Shown: positions 33,145-45,006, numbered from the stretch's first letter. The stretch: DNA of 64,000 nucleotides from Cyathus striatus (GCA_025738555.1 JAOVFP010000001.1:2790001-2854000), one strand, 5' to 3'. The notes: generated by a model from the sequence alone, not told the origin. Made by a program: numbers and translations.

Positions 33145-34260
33145 TATGCAGGTTAGATCTTTCTAATTTTTGTCATGAGTTTGATTGGATATATTGTATT
33201 ACATCCTCTTTGTAATTTTTTTTTCTTCACTGTGTTTAGTTTGCTACATTTTATTCTGTACTGTACTATTTTTTGAATATAGCACATATCTTTGCATGTG
33301 TAAATAGCTGGGGTGAGTACTTAACTACCAATATAGTGCTCTACCTGAACACACTATCAAGAGAAGAGTCTAAACACCTGGGTTAAGTTTCACACTGCCA
33401 ACCAAAGTATTTGTTCTTTGATATGAATTAAGGGATTCAAAATAACACCACTATTGAGGTCTTTATGCTCACCCCACCATTCCATCCAGACTCCCAGTGG
33501 ACTACATGGATTCCAGGGAGTCTGGACAGAAAGTCCATGGAATCCAAGTAGTCCACCTGTAGTCTGGCTGTACTTGTTTTAACTGTAAGCCCAGCCATTT
33601 CCTTAGAGTCCAGTTCTTTTCTAATCCATCATGAGTCCATTAGGAGTCCACTAGGAATTTATTTAGTGGCAGGAGACCAAGTAGTTCAGCAGGAATTTGT
33701 CGAGGTTCAGTCCTCTACAGGGTGAGCTTTCCTCAGTCCCAAGTGCATAAGACCAGTTCTATAGGCAGAAACTAGCTACACAGATGTAGAGATGATGGTA
33801 AGAAAGACTAAAGAGTGGTGATGTAAGCAAGTCTACTTATGTGCTACTGTAAATCTTAACCCAACTCTTACAGAATTCCAGTGGACTAAATCAATGACAA
33901 GATGAGGAGAAAAGAACCCAAATTTCTTCAGAGTCCACACCCCTCAACTACTCCTATTTCAAAATTTGAATAATCTAAATGTTCCATTCTCTTTCACATC
34001 AAAGGAAACCTAACTAAGTCTGAGTCTGTAATATCTATCATTTACTTTAATCTTGCTTAATTTTTAAATAACATAAAAAATGTACCATATCCTTTGACTA
34101 TTTTAATCAAGCCATGCATTGGGTTGAACTTCCTTGCCTCCTACTTACAAAGTTGCAAGGAGTCATGCTCTTCCATCTTACTTACACTTTGGTTTATGCT
34201 GAACATCTCTATTCTTGATTTCTGAATACTTAGAATAGGATCTAGGTACAGCTTAGGCAC
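33145..34260. other. Spacer with GGACT/AGTCC-rich patches
   Basis: No gene. 33480-33660 is rich in agtcca/tggact words in both orientations, resembling the subterminal repeats seen at 34480-34690. The rest is AT-rich and featureless. Confidence 0.45.
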
Positions 34261-34261
34261 C

Positions 34262-34400
34262 ACACCCACACTTTTTTCAACATTTTCCAACATGTCATGA
34301 ATTTTCCCACATTTTTTAACATGTCACACTTTTCCAATATTTTCCAACATGTCATGCTTTTCCCACATTTTCCAATATGTCACACTCTCACACATGTGTG
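34262..34400 (+). repeat. 28-bp tandem repeats (ACATGTCA)
   Basis: About four units of ttttccaacatgtcatg or ttttcccacatttt in a 28-29 bp period. The block is bracketed by two copies of tctaggtacagcttaggcac (about 34239 and 34448). Confidence 0.75.
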
Positions 34401-34479
34401 ACAAGTATGATGACTGTGGGAGACACATTACAACTCTGACAATAGAGTCTAGGTACAGCTTAGGCACTTGAGTTCAGTA

Positions 34480-34690
34480 GAGTTCAGGTAGAGTCCATGT
34501 AGAGTCCACTTACTTGAGTCCAGTGGACTCTGGGTGCAGTCCAGCTTCTACCTGGACTCCACTTGGAGTCCATGTAGAGTCTATAATTTTCTCTATATAA
34601 AGTCCAGGTGAAATCCAGGTAGAGTCCAAGTGGAGTCCAGGTAGAGTCCAGGTAGAGTCCCAGAGTCCAGGTGAAATCTACATGGGGTCT
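34480..34690 (+). repeat. AGTCCAGGTAG tandem repeats
   Basis: An 11-13 bp motif, gtagagtccag and close variants, is repeated more than ten times, partly in inverse orientation. It may be the subterminal repeat region of the transposon whose transposase relic follows. Confidence 0.8.
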
Positions 34691-34929
34691 ACACAATTTT
34701 GTGGAGGAGTGTAATGACCTTGGAGAAATGGACTAGATGGCCTGGCAAACTTCATCATGCACTTCATTGTGAAATGAGGGGTTGACATCACTCTATTTGA
34801 AGGAAAACTACTGTATCTATTGGAGAGCATTGAAGCAAAGTCAGTAGAATCCAATCAGTTATTGAAGCTATTCATACTTACATTCTGTTTAGAACTGTTA
34901 ATGATCCTGTCTCAGCAGTTGTCACATCC

Positions 34930-36058
34930 GAATCTAACATAGAGCATGAGGGTGTTGTTGTGTCTGAAAAAGAGGGGGACTACAAAGTAATTGACATTGA
35001 CAGTCCTGGCATCATCTCAAATTGAGAATGAGAAAGAGAGGACAAGTCAGTCAAATTATGTGGTGGATATGAACTCATGTTCCCTGAAGAGAAGGCCCCA
35101 CACCTTTGGTACCCATATGGCCTCCATAAGAAGCAGCTATCAAATCTTCCCTGGTCCTATAGTGTTTCTTGTGGTGGGATCATGATTCTCCAAGCAGAAG
35201 CTTGCACAGGAATCATCAAACACAGTTATAATTCCTGTAAAGTGTGTCATAACTTGCCTAATAATAATATACTTAAGGGCATTGTCAAGCAGCTGCATGA
35301 AACAGAGGTCCATGTAAACATACCCTATTCATACCACGAAATGAAGACATTACAAGATCTACTCCATCAGAAGAATCAGCAAGTTGAATTCCATTGGCAT
35401 CAAGCACTTGATCAAGCACAGTGCTTACTTACAAAAGCCAAAAGTCTTGATGATCACAAATGTCTCTTGCTAGTGATTGCAAGTGGACAGGTTAATTGAG
35501 TTGACTGGCTCATTACCATGGGGTTTCAGTGACACCAAGGAGTGAGATCCATGTATTATACACACACAGAGGCTGCAAAGGGTGTCTATCATCCAAAAGG
35601 ATGCACAGAGGAAGCAGATCTGAAAGCTGTTCTTATATGGAGACTTGCAGGAAACCAGGTTGCAGAGATTAATCATTGAGCAAATGGAGCACCAAGTGTG
35701 TCATACCTTCATTCTAGGTCAACTGTCCCTCCACTAATTCCATCACCTTGCCAGCCAACCATTACTGAAGTTAAACAAAATCTTGAAGCCACCATGGAAG
35801 GAATACTGGATGTACTAAGAGATAGTGTTCAGTCTGGTTGAGTCCTCCACATGGTGTTGATGCTTGATGAGATAGCAACTGAAAAATGTATCTGCTGGAA
35901 TCCAATGACCAATAACTTTCTGGGACTGCAGAGAGCATGCACATAAAGCTTCAGTTGAGTTTATAAATGAGAAAGACATGGTAGAGTTGTTCAGGTGTCT
36001 AGACAACAATGAGGTACATTATGCAGGAGAGGTGGGACATTTCATTTGCATTCATATA
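34930..36058 (+). pseudogene. P-element/THAP9-like transposase relic, part 1 (N-terminal)
   Basis: Codons around 35070-35500 read FPEEKAPHLWYPYGLHKKQLSNLPWSY broken over lines of the same frame, then IASGQVN before a TGA. Further segments continue to LMLDEIATEKCICW (about 35860-35900). The latter resembles the first-Asp motif (L-DEM) of P-element-type transposases. An exon ends HYAGE at about 36031 with a GT donor. Several stops stand where Arg is expected (for example TGA 35677-35679). The rest of the gene continues after the Tc1/mariner-like insertion. The relation to P-elements is my inference from motif order. Confidence 0.65.
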
Positions 36059-39000
36059 CAGTTGATGACATGCAAACACCGCAAATTTATTAAGTGAATT
36101 TTCTAGCAACCAAAATTGACTTTTAGCTTCTGAAAATCATTGGAATAGAATAGTTACAATGTAATCTACAATATTCCACAAGCTGATTTTCGAAATTCTG
36201 ATTTTTTGATTTTTTGACCCAAAAATTTGGCACTCAGCCTTAAAAAATAGTAAAAATCACGAAAAATGTATTTTTAGCATGCTTTCATCGATAGCAATAT
36301 GATTCCGCAAAAAACCCAGCCTTTGAATCGCCTCACTGGGTGCTAAAGATCAACTTTCTAACCACCATGCCCAGAGGTAGACCCAAGAAAAAGAGCCAAA
36401 ATACCAGTGGACTTTGCAATAATCAGCCAAAAGCTGATCTTCAGAGTCCCTCCCCACCACATATCACTCAGATATCCTCCCCAGAGCCCATTACAAATCC
36501 TGAAAATGCAATCAGTAGGGAATCTATAAGTTTATCTCAACCACAGTTAATCAGTGAAGATGGTGAATTGCTTCAAGACCCTTACTGTTCAGATGAGAAT
36601 GATCTGCAGGACAATTCTTTGGGGGAGACTCAGGAGATTGACTTTGAACTTGACTGGAATTATGTGGCAGATGAAGAATTTGGGAAGAAGCTTGCAGATA
36701 TGGCTTTAGAAAATGACCCCTATGATAGTGATTGGATTCCTCCAAAGCTCAAGAGAGAAAAGCTTGAAAAAAAAGGTAATTACACATTTTATAATAGAGA
36801 GAATTGGAAATACTAAAATAAGCCTTGTTCAGATCGTCCAAAGTCATATGTGAAAGGTCCTGATGTTATGAGCAAGTCTAAGTGCACAAGATTTCGTTAC
36901 AAGAAGGCATGGAAGACACAGTCTACCCTTGATAGCTTTATTAAAATAAAGAGTGGATCACTGAAGTGTTCTGCAGCTGAAATAGAGTCAAGCTCTAGCT
37001 CTGTTGAAGATCAGGTTGATACTGGATCAGACAATAGTGTCAGTTGTGTTCACTCCCCAATTCTATTGGAGTCTAGTGTTGGTTCTCCAGTACAGGAGTC
37101 TCATAAGTCTTTGACTCCCTTGCAAACATACACACAGGATGAGACTCTGGATGATATTAGTGACATTGAACTCATAAATGAAAATGCACAATTTGAGGAG
37201 GAAGATGGACTACCATCTGAATTTTCTATAAACCAATATTTGAACAATAATGAGAATGAAATGTTGGATGAGGAGCTTGAAGAAAATTTGCAAGGTACAG
37301 CACCAGAAATAAAAGATTGGAACTTCCTTCGCAAGCAGATACAAGATGATTTGAAGAAACAAAAGAATACTCTTCCTATTGCAAAAATTAATCAGCTTGT
37401 GATACTTTCAAATTTTGCTACTGCTTGTCTTAATGGAATGTCTTGTATTGAAGCAAGTGAATCCATTGCTAGTATATGGTGTGTTGAAAGGGGACAAGCT
37501 TGGTTTGCACATCAGGTTCGGTCTCTAGCATGGCATTACCAGATTTTTGAGCAGCTTCCAGAAGAGAAGCAAGGTGGAAAAAGGAAAGCTCAGTCATATC
37601 TTAATAATGAAAATGTTAAACTGCTGGCTCTAAATTATCTTTGCAGTCAAAAGCCTGGTACAGTAACACCAAAGAATTTTCAGACAGCAATCAACCAACA
37701 AATATTTCCTGATCTGAATATTCAGCCAGAACAACCAATCAGTTTACATACTGTTCAATGATGGCTACTAACATTGGGGTGGTGTCATTCAAGTGTTAAA
37801 AAAGGTGTTTATAAAGATGGACACAATTGTCCAGATGTGGAGAAATACCAGGATGGAACATATCTGCTTGAGATGGAAATATATGAAAGTAAAATGGCTC
37901 ATTATGAAGGACCAGAGCTTGTTAGAGTTGCACCTCAGCTGGAAGAAGGGGAAAGAGAAATAATCCCTATATTTCATGATGAAAGCTCTTTTCACCATCA
38001 TGATGCACCTACAAAAGCATGGTATATAGATGGTAATTGATATTATTGATTCACTCTGATAATTAACACCAGGATTGAGAAAGGAAAGCAGCCAATGTGC
38101 TCAAAAGGAAGAGGAAGAATAGTCCATGTTTCCAATTTCATCACTCCAGAAACTGGACAGTTAGTTGTAAAAAATGAAGATGGGACCATCAAAAGAAATG
38201 CCTGGAAGATTATATTTCCAGGTGCAAATGGAGATGCCTGGTGGGACTGTGCACAGCTTCTAAAGCAAATGGAAGATGCAATATCCATTTTTGAGGAAGC
38301 TCATCCAATGAAGCAAGCATTATTTATATTTGACAATTCATCTGCACATGCTTCTCTCCCATCAGATGCACTCAAAGCTTTTGACATGAATAAGTGTGAT
38401 GGAGGCAAGCAACATATTCAACATGCAACAGTTATTCCTGAGACAAATCCATCTGTTGAGTGTCGAGGAAAGGTCCAGCAGATGACACTGCCTGATGGAA
38501 GGCCAAAAGGACTGCAAACAGTTCTAGAGGAATGAGGTTTTTATGTTTCTCACCTTTGTGCAAAGTGCTCACCAGTTTGTCCTTTTGAAAGTAAAGATTG
38601 CTGCATGGCATGTCTACTTAGCCAGCAAGATGATTTTGTCAATCAGAAGTCAATGCTTGAGATATTAATCACTAATGCTGGACATATTTGTATGTTTCTC
38701 CCAAAATTTCATTGTGAATTGAACCCAATAGAAATGGTATGTATGTTTAATAATATTACAAATCTAAATTATTGAGAATATACTTCAACAGTACTGGGGG
38801 TGGGCAAAATATAGGTATTGTGAAGAAGATAAAAGAACCTTTCAAGATGCAAAAAATGCAGTTGTGAAATACCTAGATGCTTGTCCTCTGGATGTTATTT
38901 GCTGTTTTATAAACCAAACATGGCAATTTATGAGTGCATATAGGCATGGTTTAACAGGTGAAGCAGCAGAATGGGCTGTTAGGCAACATCGTCAACACCG

Positions 39001-39239
39001 TCAAGTCTCAAATCATGCTATGATGGCACTCGAGGCTATTGTATCCTAAATTTGGCTATGTAACATGTCAATTTTTTTTGTCAAAAAATTTGGCACAGCT
39101 ATTTTATCGTGGGAATTTCACAAAAACATTATTTTTGTACATATTTTGACCTTCTGATTCCAAATATGTAATTAGTTTGCCCCAAAAAATTCATTTTCCT
39201 ACTGTAATAAAATTTGTGGTGTTTGTGTGTCACCAACTG
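36059..39239 (+). mobile_element. Tc1/mariner-like DNA transposon, 3.2 kb
   Basis: Ends CAGTTGATGACA (36059) and TGTCACCAACTG (ending 39239) are inverted with one mismatch, and similarity continues through CAAACACC and CAAATTT. Both are flanked by TA (36057-36058 and 39240-39241), the Tc1/mariner target duplication. The element carries one transposase gene (36367-39049). It sits inside a roughly 51-bp intron of the surrounding transposase relic, leaving that intron's donor and acceptor on either side. Confidence 0.92.
36367..39049 (+). pseudogene. DDE transposase of the Tc1/mariner-like element (broken)
   Basis: The ATG at 36367 starts MPRGRPKKKS, an AT-hook-like basic motif, followed by an acidic region. 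A helical DNA-binding region (about 37300-37760) follows. The catalytic domain shows FHDESSFHHHD (first Asp, about 37975), FIFDNSSAH (second Asp, about 38328) and PKFHCELNPIEMYWGWAKYR (Glu, about 38705-38810, with an intron after EM). Lesions: TAA at 36814-36816, TGA at 37759-37761 and TGA at 38533-38535; the last two replace expected Arg codons. An intron at about 38034-38073 looks normal. It resembles a fungal clade of IS630/Tc1-mariner-related DDE/E enzymes. It is inactive as it stands. Confidence 0.85.
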
Positions 39240-41836
39240 TACCTTGACTAAGCAGCCTATATTTAGGCCACAGTTGCTGCTATTGGTGCACTATGCAAAA
39301 ACAACCAAATATATCCTGCATGTGCTGTAATGGTATCTGGTGATTGCAAGTGCAAGTCTGGAGATGAACATGCTATTGTTCTCCAGACTGTCCTTAATGG
39401 TGTTAACACCTTGAAAATAAAATGAAGTTTCACATTGTCTCAGTTGCATCAGATGGAGAAGCTCATTGTGGATCTGCCTTAATCTCTCTCACATTCAAGA
39501 GGAAGCTAAAAGAGGACTCTCCAATTTATAGTCAATTTAAATTCCTCTCCTTTCTTAATTTTTATGTGGGGGATAATGACTTAACATGTGACAAGGATTT
39601 TAAGCACATCTTCAAGTGGTTTCAGAATTTGGTTATTAGGCAGCATGGCATCAGAATCAATAATTGTTGCATTACACTGGATATAATAATAGGGCAACTG
39701 AAGCATGAAGGGCTGGGAGCAGATCATGTATGAGCTTTGTTCAATCCAGAAGACAAGCAGGACATTAAACTAGCATATGACATGTTGAAAGACATATGGA
39801 GTCTCCCCCATACATCCTCAAGCTCAAATCCAGGCTTTTCAGAAAGTTGTGAGGCTTTATGAATACTAGGGAAATTTGTGTTTCACCTTGTATTTCCCTA
39901 TATATGTGTGGATCTTTTGCTCTTGGAACAAATTGAGCATCTCAGTGCCACTACTCATCTTGGACTTGTGCTGTACAAGCAGTCTGGAAAAGAGTTTCTC
40001 CCCATGAACCTATACATTGATGTTATGCTTTTGGTCAACAACACAGTCTACTGTGTCACAAAAGCTAAAGTTGATGACCCAGATGGAGAGTTCTGGATTA
40101 TTCTTCTTGGAACAGACCACCTTGAGGAGCTATTTGGCATTCTTAGAATGATGGTTGGAAATGATGCTAATTTAGATATACTCCAATTGGTCTCTCATCT
40201 GGCTGGAACTACAGAGGTTTCAAATATCCTAGCAAAATATCCCCACTGGAATCATAGTCCATGTTGACTCCATCTTCCTGCTCTCACATGTGAACCAAAG
40301 GAAATCCCTGATAGCGCTGATCACATCAAGCCAGGTGCATGGAGAGGAAACATCAAACTCAAGGATGTTTTGCTCCAAACATCATGGAAGCAAGGCTGAA
40401 AGCTTGCTAAAGATGAGGTTGACTTCATTATTCCCATACTCAAGAAGCTTGAAGATGAAGGTGGTGACATGCTATCACCTTTCAGAGTCCTTCTTGTCAA
40501 AGTTCCTCTTGAGAGTGATGACAATGATGTCAGCTTAGATGAATCTCCATTTCTCATGATTTCAGGATACCCACTTCCAGCTTCAGGCTCAGCCTCCACA
40601 ACAGCAATGGATACAGACATGTGCATTGAGGTTGAGGATAACTTTGCAGAATTTGCAAGTAGTGATATAATGCCCAAACCTGAGGTAGTTAGCAGGATCA
40701 CAGTGGGTGGGAAGGATGTTTCAAAAGCTCAATTACTATCTCAGTACAGCAAGGATCACAAATCAGCAAGCTCTACAGATTGCCTATGACATGTACAATC
40801 TCTAGCATGATATAACAAAAGTGACCCAGTTGTCACTGGTATAACAGGGACTTCAGAAGACAAAGGGGATGTCCTTTGCATTGCAGATCCCATAGGTACA
40901 CTTCTGTACTCAGATGGCCACTTCTGGCTTTGTGTTGGAGAAGTAAATGCATTGCACATCAATGGGCGATCTATTGAGTGTGTTACCCTTGATTTGCTTG
41001 GAGAAGAAACAGTATCTGTTACATACCAGGTACTAGGACTCCATCATGCAACATCAGCAGATGATACAGAACTTAAACATGACTGGAGAACATACAGCAT
41101 CAATGAAGTCTCATTCACCATTCCCAGCCAACTCATTCAAGTTATCAACCCATCCCTGTCGACAATGCACACAAATATCCCATTCTATCTGTTCCAGGGT
41201 TCAGTACTTGTTGCATTGATGGCAAGCATCTACCAAAATCTTACCACCTCAGATTTGAAGCATGTCCCAAAGCTCAAAGCACTGAGAAACTACCCATATC
41301 AGGAAATCAATGGTGAGTTTGACTGTTGAATTCAAGGTTGTAAATTGAGCTAATAACTTGAACAGGATATGCCTGCTTCATTTGTGAAACTGACCAAGAT
41401 ATTGGAGACATTGGGCAGCTAGAAACATGCCAATGCTCTTGGTGTTCACCATCCATTACACTTGACCTTGCACAAGGTCAGTGTGTCCTGGAGCACATGG
41501 GTGCACATATACTGTTTGACTCAGATGTTGTTGGATTGAAGGGTGTACTTTGCAGCCTCTGTCTTCATCCAGCACCACAGTGTCAATACTTCTTGGGAAA
41601 GGGAAAGGGCACTAAAGGAAATACCAAAATAAATCAGCAAACATCAAATGGCTGTCTTATGAAGACAAATTTCTCATACCATGTTGCCACAGAATTGACA
41701 GCATCATCCCCATGCTCAAATGTTCCAATTCAGTGCCCTATTTGTCCCAAGTCTGAGCCAGCAGTATGGAAGTATTTCATGAAGAACCATTTCAAAGATA
41801 AGCATAAATCACTGAAGTTATTGGAACACTCACATC
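39240..41836 (+). pseudogene. P-element/THAP9-like transposase relic, part 2 (catalytic)
   Basis: After the acceptor TTTAG (about 39266) the frame resumes with ATVAAIGAL. Motifs in order: SVASDGE (Asp at 39452-39454), CDKDFKHIFKWFQNLV (about 39590-39640), FPYICVDL (about 39894), AKVDDPDGEFW (about 40060), GTDHLEELFGILRMMVGND (about 40110-40165) and AGTTEVSNILAKYP. SDG, D-x-x-H-x-x-K-x-x-x-N and LE-x-x-F-x-x-x-R recall the P-element/THAP9 DDE fold. A Cys/His-containing tail (CPICPKSEPAVWKYFMKNH, about 41740) follows. There are stops at about 39730, 40264 and 40788, and shifts. 41829-41836 is the target site of the hAT element. Confidence 0.7.
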
Positions 41837-41980
41837 TAGTGATGTTGATGTTTGGTTCTGAACTTCAGTTCAAACTTGAACCTTAGCTGAACTGGACGCA
41901 AGTTCAGTTCAATGTTCAGACATTTCAGTAGAACTGAACTCATCGTTCAGTTTTTGGTTCTCCTAATATTGAAAATCTGC

Positions 41981-42010
41981 AAATGGGTTCAAACCTGTTT
42001 GAACCCATTT
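41981..42010. repeat. Perfect 30-bp palindrome in the hAT subterminal zone
   Basis: AAATGGGTTCAAAC and GTTTGAACCCATTT are exact inverses around CT. The word GGTTCA/TGAACC is the same one repeated near both ends of the element, so this is probably a doubled transposase site or a cruciform-forming seed. Confidence 0.9.
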
Positions 42011-42969
42011 GAACATGAGCTGAAGTGTACTTTTTTTTTAGTTTCTACATTAGAATGTACATTGCTGAACATTGTAAAAGTATTCTAAATACAATGTAAG
42101 GGTCATAGTAAACTGCTGCAAATATTTGCTTGTTTGGCAGTGCCTTTAGATGTAACTAAGTCTACTGCACAGCATACAGTTGTCAACACAATGACATAAT
42201 ATGAAAGCTCTGAGTCTTCATGCAGAAAGATGCTCCTCCCACTCCATTCTTCCTCAATCTGACACCCAGTGACCTGACTTTAATCTTTCCGATGGCCATT
42301 AGGTTATCCAAGTGACAGCCCTTTTGTCATTGATCTTTCCAATGGCATTCCAGCTTAGCTGCTTGAAACTTACTACTCAGTGATAACTCTTTCTTGCTCT
42401 GAGACTCCAAGTTCAGCACCTGATCTAAGGACTTATTTCTTTCTGGCAACATTCGATCTCTACAACAGCAACTCCTACTGAAAAATACTGCAGCTTCTTG
42501 GCAAAAAAATTGCATCAGACTCTCGAAATTTGCGACAGCAACTTGTCCATAACAATTATCCACTCGTAATTTGGAGTCTGGCACTGGATCTGTCATCTCA
42601 AGCCATTCCAATAGCACCTTGTCCTCAAAGTTGAAACACTCTCGCTCCAATGCAGTCTGAAAGGTATATAATGTGCAACCTCAAGCTAGCTTGCGCCCTC
42701 AAGGTTTTAACTCAAGTTAAACATTCTATTGTGAATTCTACTATTCAAGAAGGTATGTGATTTCAAACTTACCCTTATCATTATGATGCTAATACTATTT
42801 AGTTACATTACCATGTCTCACTCTTCCAACACCTCCAACTCCAACAACTCCATTCCCCACTCTCCCACCAACTCAGTTTCTCACCCTTCTGAATTTATAT
42901 CTTTCTTTTCTAATCTATTATTGACATATATTACTTTTAGCAGCAGAGTGATAGGAAGTATCCTACACT

Positions 42970-43200
42970 CAAGCATATAGCATGCGACTACTTAGCAATT
43001 CAGGGATCTGCTACCCCTTCTGAATGAGCTTTCAGCAGTGGTGGGATCACAGATGTTACACATCATAATTGACTTACACCTGAAATCTTTGGTGCTCTGC
43101 AAATCCTCAAAAGTGCCTATTGAAATGGGCACATCTCTGCTTCTGAGCAAGCAGCTGAGCACATCGAGGCATTGATTTCTGAGCTATATGGTGAGCAGAA
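42970..43200 (+). pseudogene. hAT transposase C-terminal dimerisation domain relic
   Basis: Reads CDYLAIQGSATPSE-stop-AFSSGG, then THHN-stop-LTPEIFGALQILKSAY-stop-NGH. This is the hATC signature, in which the stops stand where Arg is conserved (TGA at 43025, 43070 and 43121). No upstream catalytic part of the transposase was recognised; 42327-42960 holds only short unrelated frames. Confidence 0.85.
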
Positions 43201-43609
43201 TGATGCTGAGCCTGATATAGAGCTGGAGCCAGAGCCGGAGCCTGAGCCTGATGAAGACTGAATTAGTTGTAGATTGTAGTGCATACATAGTATTTAACAT
43301 TATGTACTTCACTCAATAAAAACTTGTTTAGTTTCTCATATTCTGATATTTCTTCAAGGCTAAGTAAATTGTAATCATTAGCTCTTAAGAGTTCCAAGAT
43401 AGACGATTGGAATAAGGAGGTGAAGGAAGTATATTGCAGTATCTTGGAGCAACTAGGCAGCCAGCTAAGGATATTTGGATTCCATTTGCAGCTGTACTGG
43501 CTCAGAAGACAGCTCCCTCCAACTTCAAAACAAAAACTAGTGATCTTCAATGCTTTCCAATCAAAATCCCTAACATAACTATACATATACACAATCAAAC
43601 ACCCTCTTT

Positions 43610-44303
43610 CTGTATTTCTCCAGTTCCCCGAATCGCTGAAGCGTCTGGAACTCATACAGGCAGAGTTGGATGCTCCTAATAGGACAACCCCAGTGGATGG
43701 AGAGTGACTACAGAATGTCCTGAGTCAACTAGAGAGTTTACACATATCCAGGATTAATATCAACTCTTTACTCGTGCTGTCTCTGAGCATTGCCTTTGGT
43801 GCGATAAAGACTCTTCATGTGGAACTGTGGTGGACAGACCAGCTCAAGATGCTGAAGAGGCTTATTCCTGCATGCTCAAACTCACTGGAATGCTTAACAT
43901 TGGATTTCACCTATTGGATTACCATGTCAGGTATGTCTTTCCACACCATAGTCAAAGTACATACTAACTTTAATTATTAGAGGAATTCATTGCAGTCGAG
44001 CTACGAGGACTGAAAAACAAAATCTCATGATACATCAACTTCAAAAATGCCACAAAACTATGTATCGTCAACATATATCATGCAGACTTATTCACTCAAT
44101 ATGCCAGATTGGTACTTCAAACATTTCCCAAGAACACCAAAGTCAAAGAAATCTACCTTGCTATAATCCATGAGTTCAGGCTGAACTACAACTCAGACTC
44201 AGAACTTGAAGAAGAGGAGAAATTGGAGGACTTGGGGTTTTTACTGGATAGTATGACTTATTCAATGAGTTGGCATCACTTGTCTCCCATAGTAAAATAT
44301 TAA
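43610..44303 (+). pseudogene. Captured F-box/LRR-like host gene fragment
   Basis: Frames in order: FPESLKRLELIQAEL (43621), LESLHISRIN, LLVLSLSIAFGAIKTLHVELWW...LKMLKRLIPACSNSLECLTLDF (about 43770-43910), a likely intron (about 43930-43980), then KNATKLCIVNIYH, and an acidic end ELEEEEKLEDLGFLLDS to a TAA near 44302. Spaced Leu and SLECLTLDF are the style of Agaricomycete F-box/LRR proteins. There is no F-box, and at least two stops occur. It lies wholly within the hAT ends, suggesting transduplication. Homology to a specific host gene is not shown. Confidence 0.55.
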
Positions 44304-44474
44304 AGTCTGGTTCATGGTTCGAATACCTTTTGAACCTGAACCAAACCTATATGAACCTGAACCATAGGTTCAGTCCATGGTTCAGACATTTCAGCTGAAC
44401 CAAACCTAAAGTCCAGTTCTGGGTTCAGAGAAAAAGGTCTCTGAACTGGACTGAACCGGACTTTGACATCACTA

Positions 44475-44975
44475 CTCACATCTTTGGCATATCTCACCAT
44501 TTGAGTGTGATGAAATGAAGAGAATTTGGGCTAAGGGTACAGCTGGGATTGTTAAGCCAGCCAAAAAGTCAACCAAAGTGTTGTTTAAGGTATCAGATGC
44601 TCACTGCACACACATTCCATCAAGGTATTTGCCTTTGAATACTGTTTCCCATCATTTACTGATATTGTCATCTGCCAGCTTGAACACAACACATCCACCA
44701 CCAGACAAAACAGAACACCTATCAGTGCAAGCCCAATTTGACTTGACAATGCTGTGGAGCAGGATGGTGCACTTGAGGATGGTGAAAACAGTGAAGATAC
44801 CAAGTGCAGGACCACAGAGCCTGAGGAGGGTGTGGGGAAGTCAAATGACAATGAACATCTTGCAGATCACAATGATGTTTCAATGTGCATAAGAAGCTAC
44901 ATGGAGTTGGAGCCTGAGCAACCCACATCAAGAAGTCCTGTCATAGTGTTACATACCAATTCTCTTCCTGCTTAG
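44475..44975 (+). pseudogene. P-element-like transposase relic, part 3 (C-terminal tail)
   Basis: Continues the host frame after the hAT element: WHISPFE, MKRIWAKGTAG, KKSTKVLFKVSDAHCTHIPSR. A shift then leads to an acidic tail (MEQDGALEDGENSEDTKC, 44754 on) ending in TAG at 44973-44975. The basic-then-acidic tail has no recognised domain. Confidence 0.6.
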
Positions 44976-45006
44976 AAGTGGTTGCAAAGACACCTGGAGG
45001 GCATGG

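Larger units (their letters stand above)
41837..44474. mobile_element. hAT transposon (2.6 kb) carrying an F-box/LRR-like fragment
   Basis: The element begins TAGTGATGT (41837) and ends ACATCACTA (44474), with an exact 8-bp duplication CTCACATC at 41829-41836 and 44475-44482. Subterminal zones (41850-42020 and 44300-44460) are crowded with GGTTCA/TGAACC words. Inside are a hAT dimerisation-domain relic (42970-43200, plus) and an F-box/LRR-like piece (43610-44303, plus). Removing the element restores the host frame HSHL-WHISPFE. It is non-autonomous now. Confidence 0.9.

Noticed and set aside
34484..34696. 70-codon minus frame with Trp-Thr-Leu repeats
   Set aside because: It is the translation of an 11-13 bp tandem repeat, not a gene.
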